Source of the DNA: an uncultured Myxococcales bacterium
GTDB taxonomy: Bacteria > Myxococcota_A > Polyangia > Polyangiales > Polyangiaceae
Length of the DNA: 64,000 bases
Direction of reading: 5' to 3'
Assembly: GCA_937949945.1 (NCBI GenBank)
Contig: CALFEQ010000007.1
Location: 23,597 to 87,596 of the forward strand
Under the pieces are notes generated by a model that was not told the DNA's origin, did not search any database, and was given only the letters and a program-made list of their open reading frames with translations. Positions within the stretch are counted from its first letter, which is position 1. The number at the start of each line of letters is the position of its first letter. This document shows positions 60,479 through 64,000 of the stretch, one piece after another. Position numbers and translations under genes: made by a program.

Positions 60479-61678
60479 TCAGGGCGCGACCGACTCGGTC
60501 TTCACGCTCAGCTTGACCATGCCCGTCGTGTTCGACGGGTTGCTCGGGCTGTAGCTGTAGTACGCCGCGAAGTAGACCTGGACCGAGCCGCCCGCCGGGA
60601 TCGTGACCGCACGGGCGCCGTCGAGCGAAGCCCACTTCCCGTCGCCCGTGAGCGCGGTCGTACCGGTGTCGTTGACGCCCTTGATGCAGTTCTTCCGCTG
60701 GGCGTCCGACTTCGGGATGTCCGGGCCTTCGTAGGCGGCCATGACCGTGTCGATGATCGGGCTGGTGGCGTTCGCCCGCGTGTTGAAGATCGAGACCGTC
60801 ACCGCCTTCGGGTGCGGGTTCCGGACCTCGACGTACGCGTACGGCGTCGCCGTGCTCACGATCGACGTCGACGACCCGCACGTGCCGCTGAGGCGCCCGA
60901 TCGTCTGCGTCTCCCTGAGGATGGCGATCGTGCTGGCGACGCCGCCGGGCGCGGGCGGAGCGATGACGAACGACGGCGGGTCTCCGCACGTGAGCGAAGC
61001 GGGCTCCCAGGTGCAGTCGGCCTTGCACGTCTTCGTGCGATACGTGTCCGACGGGCAGCCCGCGGAGATGAGCTCGATCGAGCCCGGCGAGCAGCTGTTC
61101 GGAGGCTCGTTCTGGCACGAGCTCGTCGTCCAGGAGCAGTACTGGTTGCACGTACGCTTCTGCGTGCCGCAGTTGCCGCACGGGACCTCCTCGACCGTGC
61201 CGGGGAGGCAGCCGTTCGGGATCTGGCCGACGCACTCGCCGTAGGCGCTCACGAAGTTCCCGCTGCCGTCCGGCGACACGAGGCAGATCGCCTCCTGCGT
61301 GCCGCAGAATCCACAGGAGCGCTTGAAGATCTCGTTCGGCGTCGGGCAGGGATCGCCCTCGTCGGGCGCCGGGGGACCGGAATCCTTACCGGCGTCGGGC
61401 TTGCTCGAGTTGCCCGGGTCCTTTCCCGCGTCTCCGACGGGCGTGCCGCCGGAACCTCCCCCTCCGCCCGAGCCGCTCCCGCCGCTCGAGCTGCTCGGCG
61501 GCAACGTGACCTTCCGGCTCTCCTCCGGCTCCGTCGCGTTGTTCTCGTTCGTCGGCTCGAGGAGCAGGTCGCCATCGGCAGTGCCGTCCGCGCTGCATCC
61601 GACGACCAGGGCGAACGTCCCGATGAACGCGGCAATGGTGACGCCGAACAGCCCCGACCTGGACCTGAGTGAACGCAT
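60479..61678 (-). CDS. Cys-rich myxobacterial lipoprotein
   Basis: ATG 61678 starts a lipoprotein ('LVVGCSADG', lipobox V-V-G-C) of 399 residues. A Gly/Ser/Pro linker is followed by several Cys modules of the form 'SCGFCGTQEAICLVSPDGSG', 'PCGNCGTQKRTCNQYC' and 'TKTCKADCTWEPA'. The C-terminal half looks like a beta-sandwich ('PYAYVEVRNPHPKAVTVSIF'). Proteins of this build are common on the surface of Polyangia; role unknown. The region opposite is shared with a divergent lipoprotein gene. Confidence 0.75.
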   Translation of the reverse strand: MRSLRSRSGLFGVTIAAFIGTFALVVGCSADGTADGDLLLEPTNENNATEPEESRKVTLPPSSSSGGSGSGGGGGSGGTPVGDAGKDPGNSSKPDAGKDSGPPAPDEGDPCPTPNEIFKRSCGFCGTQEAICLVSPDGSGNFVSAYGECVGQIPNGCLPGTVEEVPCGNCGTQKRTCNQYCSWTTSSCQNEPPNSCSPGSIELISAGCPSDTYRTKTCKADCTWEPASLTCGDPPSFVIAPPAPGGVASTIAILRETQTIGRLSGTCGSSTSIVSTATPYAYVEVRNPHPKAVTVSIFNTRANATSPIIDTVMAAYEGPDIPKSDAQRKNCIKGVNDTGTTALTGDGKWASLDGARAVTIPAGGSVQVYFAAYYSYSPSNPSNTTGMVKLSVKTESVAP

Positions 61679-62080
61679 TGACAGAGCGGCTCCTTCCACT
61701 CGTTCGCTCCCCCTCACGAGCGGGAGGCCGCTCTAGCGCTCGGGCCTGGTACACGCAAGCCCCACCCCCAGAGCCCCGAAGGATCCCTTCTACGCGTTTC
61801 CGGTCCGGACCTTCCTCGATCGATCTGAAATCGTTGAACAATAGCGGACGCCACGGCGCGCAAGTGCGAGTCGGAGAGGCTTGGTCTCTCTAATGTCTCA
61901 CGTCGCGGAGGGGCGTCTTCGATTCCCCAATGGTTTCGTGAGCGTCGTGCCGCCACGTTGGAAGATGCACGAGGAAGCGGAACGTCGCGGAGCGCCGTTG
62001 CGCAGATCCGTGCGCAAAGCCTGCCGGCACGGCGCGCGAGAAAGGCGACGCCCGATGCGCGATCGAGCATCATCGCCCGG
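61679..62080. promoter_or_regulatory. Divergent intergenic region of two lipoprotein genes
   Basis: 402 nt, with an AT-richer stretch near 61825-61850 (gatctgaaatcgttgaacaa) that probably holds promoter elements. I could not pick a good -35/-10 pair. No conserved coding pattern was seen. Confidence 0.35.
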
Positions 62081-62676
62081 ATGCACTGGCTCGGTCGCGC
62101 CCTCGTCCTCCTCGTTCCGATCACGGCTTGCGCGACGAGGTCGTCGCCTCCCCCGCCCGCTCCCGTCTACGCCTACGGGCCGCCGCCCGGACCGAACGGA
62201 TGCTTCGACGGCCCGCCGACGTGCGGCGTCGACCGCGCCTCCGTCGTGCAGTGCCAGCGAGGCGCGTGGGTGGTGCTCCAACCGTGCCCCGGCCCGCGCG
62301 GCTGCTCGATCGTCGGCAACGCCATCCAGTGCGACCCCGGTGTGCCGCAACCGATCGGCGGCGCCGGCGCCGGCATGCCGTGCGCGGCCGAAGGCGGCTA
62401 CGGGTGCACGCCCGATGGTCGAGCGCTCACCCAATGCCGCGTGGCCGCACGGTGATCGCGTCGACGTGCCGCGGCGCCCGCGGATGCGTGGTCGGTGAGG
62501 CGGTCGACTGCGACAGCTCGATCGCGATGGTCGGCGATCCGTGCGACGGCCCGAAGGAGATCGCGTGCTCGACCGACAACCGTCAGCTCCTTCGCTGCGT
62601 GAACGGCGTCTATCAGGTCGGCGAGGCGTGCCGGAACGCTTGCCTCGCGACGAAGGGGCGCGTTCTCTGCCAGTAG
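62081..62676 (+). pseudogene. Cys-rich lipoprotein broken by a one-base frameshift
   Basis: ATG 62081 starts a lipoprotein signal ('LVLLVPITACATR', lipobox T-A-C). Three similar Cys modules follow. The first is 'PTCGVDRASVVQCQRG', the second 'YGCTPDGRALTQCR', the third 'IACSTDNRQLLRCVNG'. The reading frame stops at 62455, in the middle of module 2, but the next frame continues exactly with 'GRTVIASTCRGARGC' and module 3 to a stop at 62676. The length (596 nt) is one short of a multiple of three, so one base is missing near 62440. This may be a true mutation, a sequencing error or frameshifting. Confidence 0.75.
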
Positions 62677-62691
62677 TGGATCGGATCGAGC

Positions 62692-64000
62692 TCAGTCCGG
62701 GTAGATCCCGATGAACGTCTTGCCCACAACGCCCGGTTGAGGTGTCGGAGCGCATCCCGCGGCGAGCTCGGGGACGAACGTGCCCGAGAGCACGCAGTGC
62801 GGCGGCAAGACGGAGATGCGAATGCGCCCGAGGCCACCGGCTCCGCCGTCGGCGCCGAGCATCTGGTAGACCGGCCCACCGAGAGGACCGCCGCGGCCGC
62901 CTTCGGCTCGGACGACGCCAGCAACGTCGACGACCGGAGCGGCGAGGTAGATCACCCCGCCCGAACCACCACCTCCGCCGGAGCTCGCAGCGACGAGCTG
63001 GCGACCTCCGCCGCCGTTCCCTCCGTTGGCCAGCACGGAGGCGGTCTGCGTGATTTGAATGCGCGTGTGCGAAGCGATTCGGAGCGCACCGCCACCGCCG
63101 CCACCGCCGCCACCGCCGCCGGAGCCACTGCTGCTGATGCAACCTCCGGCTCCACCTCCACCACCGGAGCCCGGATAGAAGGTCGTCGTGACGGCGAGGT
63201 CGGCCGCCGCCGCGGGGCCGATGGATCCACCGCCGCCCGGACCACACGTCGGGTGCGATGCAGTCTCGCCGGCATAAGGCGGACCGAGGAAGGCCGCGCC
63301 ACCACCACCCGCGCGGTTCTCGTCGGAGCCGCCGACGCCTGCAGCCGCCGGCGTCTCTCCCCCGCCGGCACCGCCCGTCTTGTCGTCCGCCCCGGTTCCC
63401 CCGCCGCCACCTGCCGGGCCGCCACCACCGCCGCCGGCGCCGCCATCCTTGACTTCGGAGCTCCCGCCAGAGCCGCCGCCGTACGCGCCGCCTTGACCGC
63501 AGCCGTCGGTGCCCGTCCCTCCCGCAGGTCCCAAGCCACCTGCACCGCCGCCCGCGCACGCGCCGAGCGGAGCGGTGATGCCTCCGACGCCCGTTCCGGT
63601 CTCGCCGCCACCACCGTTCGCGCCACCGCCCGGACCACCTCCCGTGCCGTAGCCTCCCGGTCCACCGGAGAGATCGATCCTGCCTTCGATGAGCACGTCG
63701 CCTCGAGCTCGGAGGTCGAGCACGCCACTGCCGCTCACGCGGACGGTGACGTTCCTGGGGATGTGAATCGTCGTGTAGTTGTAGATGCCGGACGGAATCG
63801 TGATCGTCCCGGCGTCGGGTGCCGGCTCCCACGGTCCGAGCCCACCATCACTCGGGAACGCAGGATCGCGGCAAACTCCCTGCGAGCAGACCGCAGGAGC
63901 CACACAGGCAAAGTTGCACTGCCCGCAGTTCAGCGGATCGTACTCGAGGTCGGCATCGCAGCCAGCGTCGGTCGGCGACTCTGCATCGGAGCCGGCGTCG
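62692..64000 (-). CDS. Gly-rich secreted protein, start beyond the window
   Basis: The reading frame stays open to the right edge, so the start is outside. Near 63880-63970 a Cys motif reads 'NCGQCNFACVAPAVCSQGVC', common in myxobacterial surface proteins. The body (about 62860-63720) consists of long Gly runs with Ala, Ser and Thr ('GGGGGGGGG' near residue 270) alternating with short strands, like polyglycine-II or parallel beta-helix surface proteins. It ends in '...GKTFIGIYPD'. Function unknown; probably extracellular. No membrane anchor is visible in the part seen. Confidence 0.75.
   Translation of the reverse strand, partial: DAGSDAESPTDAGCDADLEYDPLNCGQCNFACVAPAVCSQGVCRDPAFPSDGGLGPWEPAPDAGTITIPSGIYNYTTIHIPRNVTVRVSGSGVLDLRARGDVLIEGRIDLSGGPGGYGTGGGPGGGANGGGGETGTGVGGITAPLGACAGGGAGGLGPAGGTGTDGCGQGGAYGGGSGGSSEVKDGGAGGGGGGPAGGGGGTGADDKTGGAGGGETPAAAGVGGSDENRAGGGGAAFLGPPYAGETASHPTCGPGGGGSIGPAAAADLAVTTTFYPGSGGGGGAGGCISSSGSGGGGGGGGGGGALRIASHTRIQITQTASVLANGGNGGGGRQLVAASSGGGGGSGGVIYLAAPVVDVAGVVRAEGGRGGPLGGPVYQMLGADGGAGGLGRIRISVLPPHCVLSGTFVPELAAGCAPTPQPGVVGKTFIGIYPD

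Noticed and set aside
62860..63720. GC-rich microsatellite-like repeat
   Set aside because: It is the coding sequence of glycine runs; the frame is open throughout and continues beyond the window.

Overview
The window is about 70% G+C with the strong third-position bias of a large bacterial chromosome. The protein set points to a myxobacterium, most likely order Polyangiales (Myxococcota). Evidence is the 'VSPQN'-type and standard eukaryote-like Ser/Thr kinases, many Cys-rich and Gly-rich lipoproteins or secreted proteins with 'CGxC...CxxGxC' motifs, Lys/Ala-rich basic tails, and an adventurous mix of GTG and TTG starts. I cannot name a species. No rRNA, tRNA, CRISPR array, insertion sequence or prophage was seen. 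The window looks like ordinary chromosomal sequence, with its right-hand gene cut by the edge.

Layout. 0.2-7 kb: OsmC, a DUF488 protein with a repetitive basic tail, a protein with a histone-H1-like tail, a von Willebrand A-like lipoprotein and a SWIM-SNF2 helicase. 7.2-20 kb: a LuxR-type response regulator, then a long leftward block. That block holds a giant kinase/cyclase-like/AAA/TPR protein, a CehA/McbA-type PHP metallohydrolase, an astacin-like lipoprotein protease carrying four inserted repeats, and an lgt - TolB-like - tsaE operon. 20-31 kb: lipoproteins, a repeat-rich coiled-coil protein, class II DAHP synthase, two small proteins, thymidine kinase overlapping a transpeptidase, and a HEAT-repeat secreted protein. 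31-39.3 kb: the pyrroloquinoline quinone (PQQ) locus with a cytochrome P450, MFS transporter, rhodanese and a ferredoxin-reductase-type flavoprotein. 39.3-50.8 kb: a second Ser/Thr kinase, a HAD phosphatase, a WxxGxW lipoprotein, a TamA-TamB pair and two heme-motif lipoproteins. 51-57.8 kb: rplU-rpmA-HAD-feoA-feoB-histidine kinase, a polysaccharide deacetylase and a membrane protein. 58-64 kb: RecD2 and three secreted Cys/Gly-rich proteins, one frameshifted and one cut by the window edge.

How genes work together. The PQQ locus is the clearest functional unit. pqqB, C, D, E and an MFS gene run rightward with 4-nt overlaps at pqqD/pqqE and pqqE/MFS. The precursor peptide gene pqqA is a 52-codon gene on the opposite strand. 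It follows a P450 gene but has its own promoter candidate. Its peptide has the canonical Trp3, Glu16 and Tyr20 placement plus an unusual 32-residue C-terminal extension. The TamA and TamB genes overlap by one nucleotide and form an outer-membrane biogenesis module. FeoA/FeoB form a ferrous iron uptake pair.

The observations I would follow first are the PQQ locus with extended PqqA plus P450, the astacin catalytic domain split by four propeller-like repeats, the structured intergenic segment at 37.7-38.0 kb, and the tandem-hairpin leader in front of the small gene at 22.6-22.9 kb. All assignments are by eye from motifs; no database search was run.
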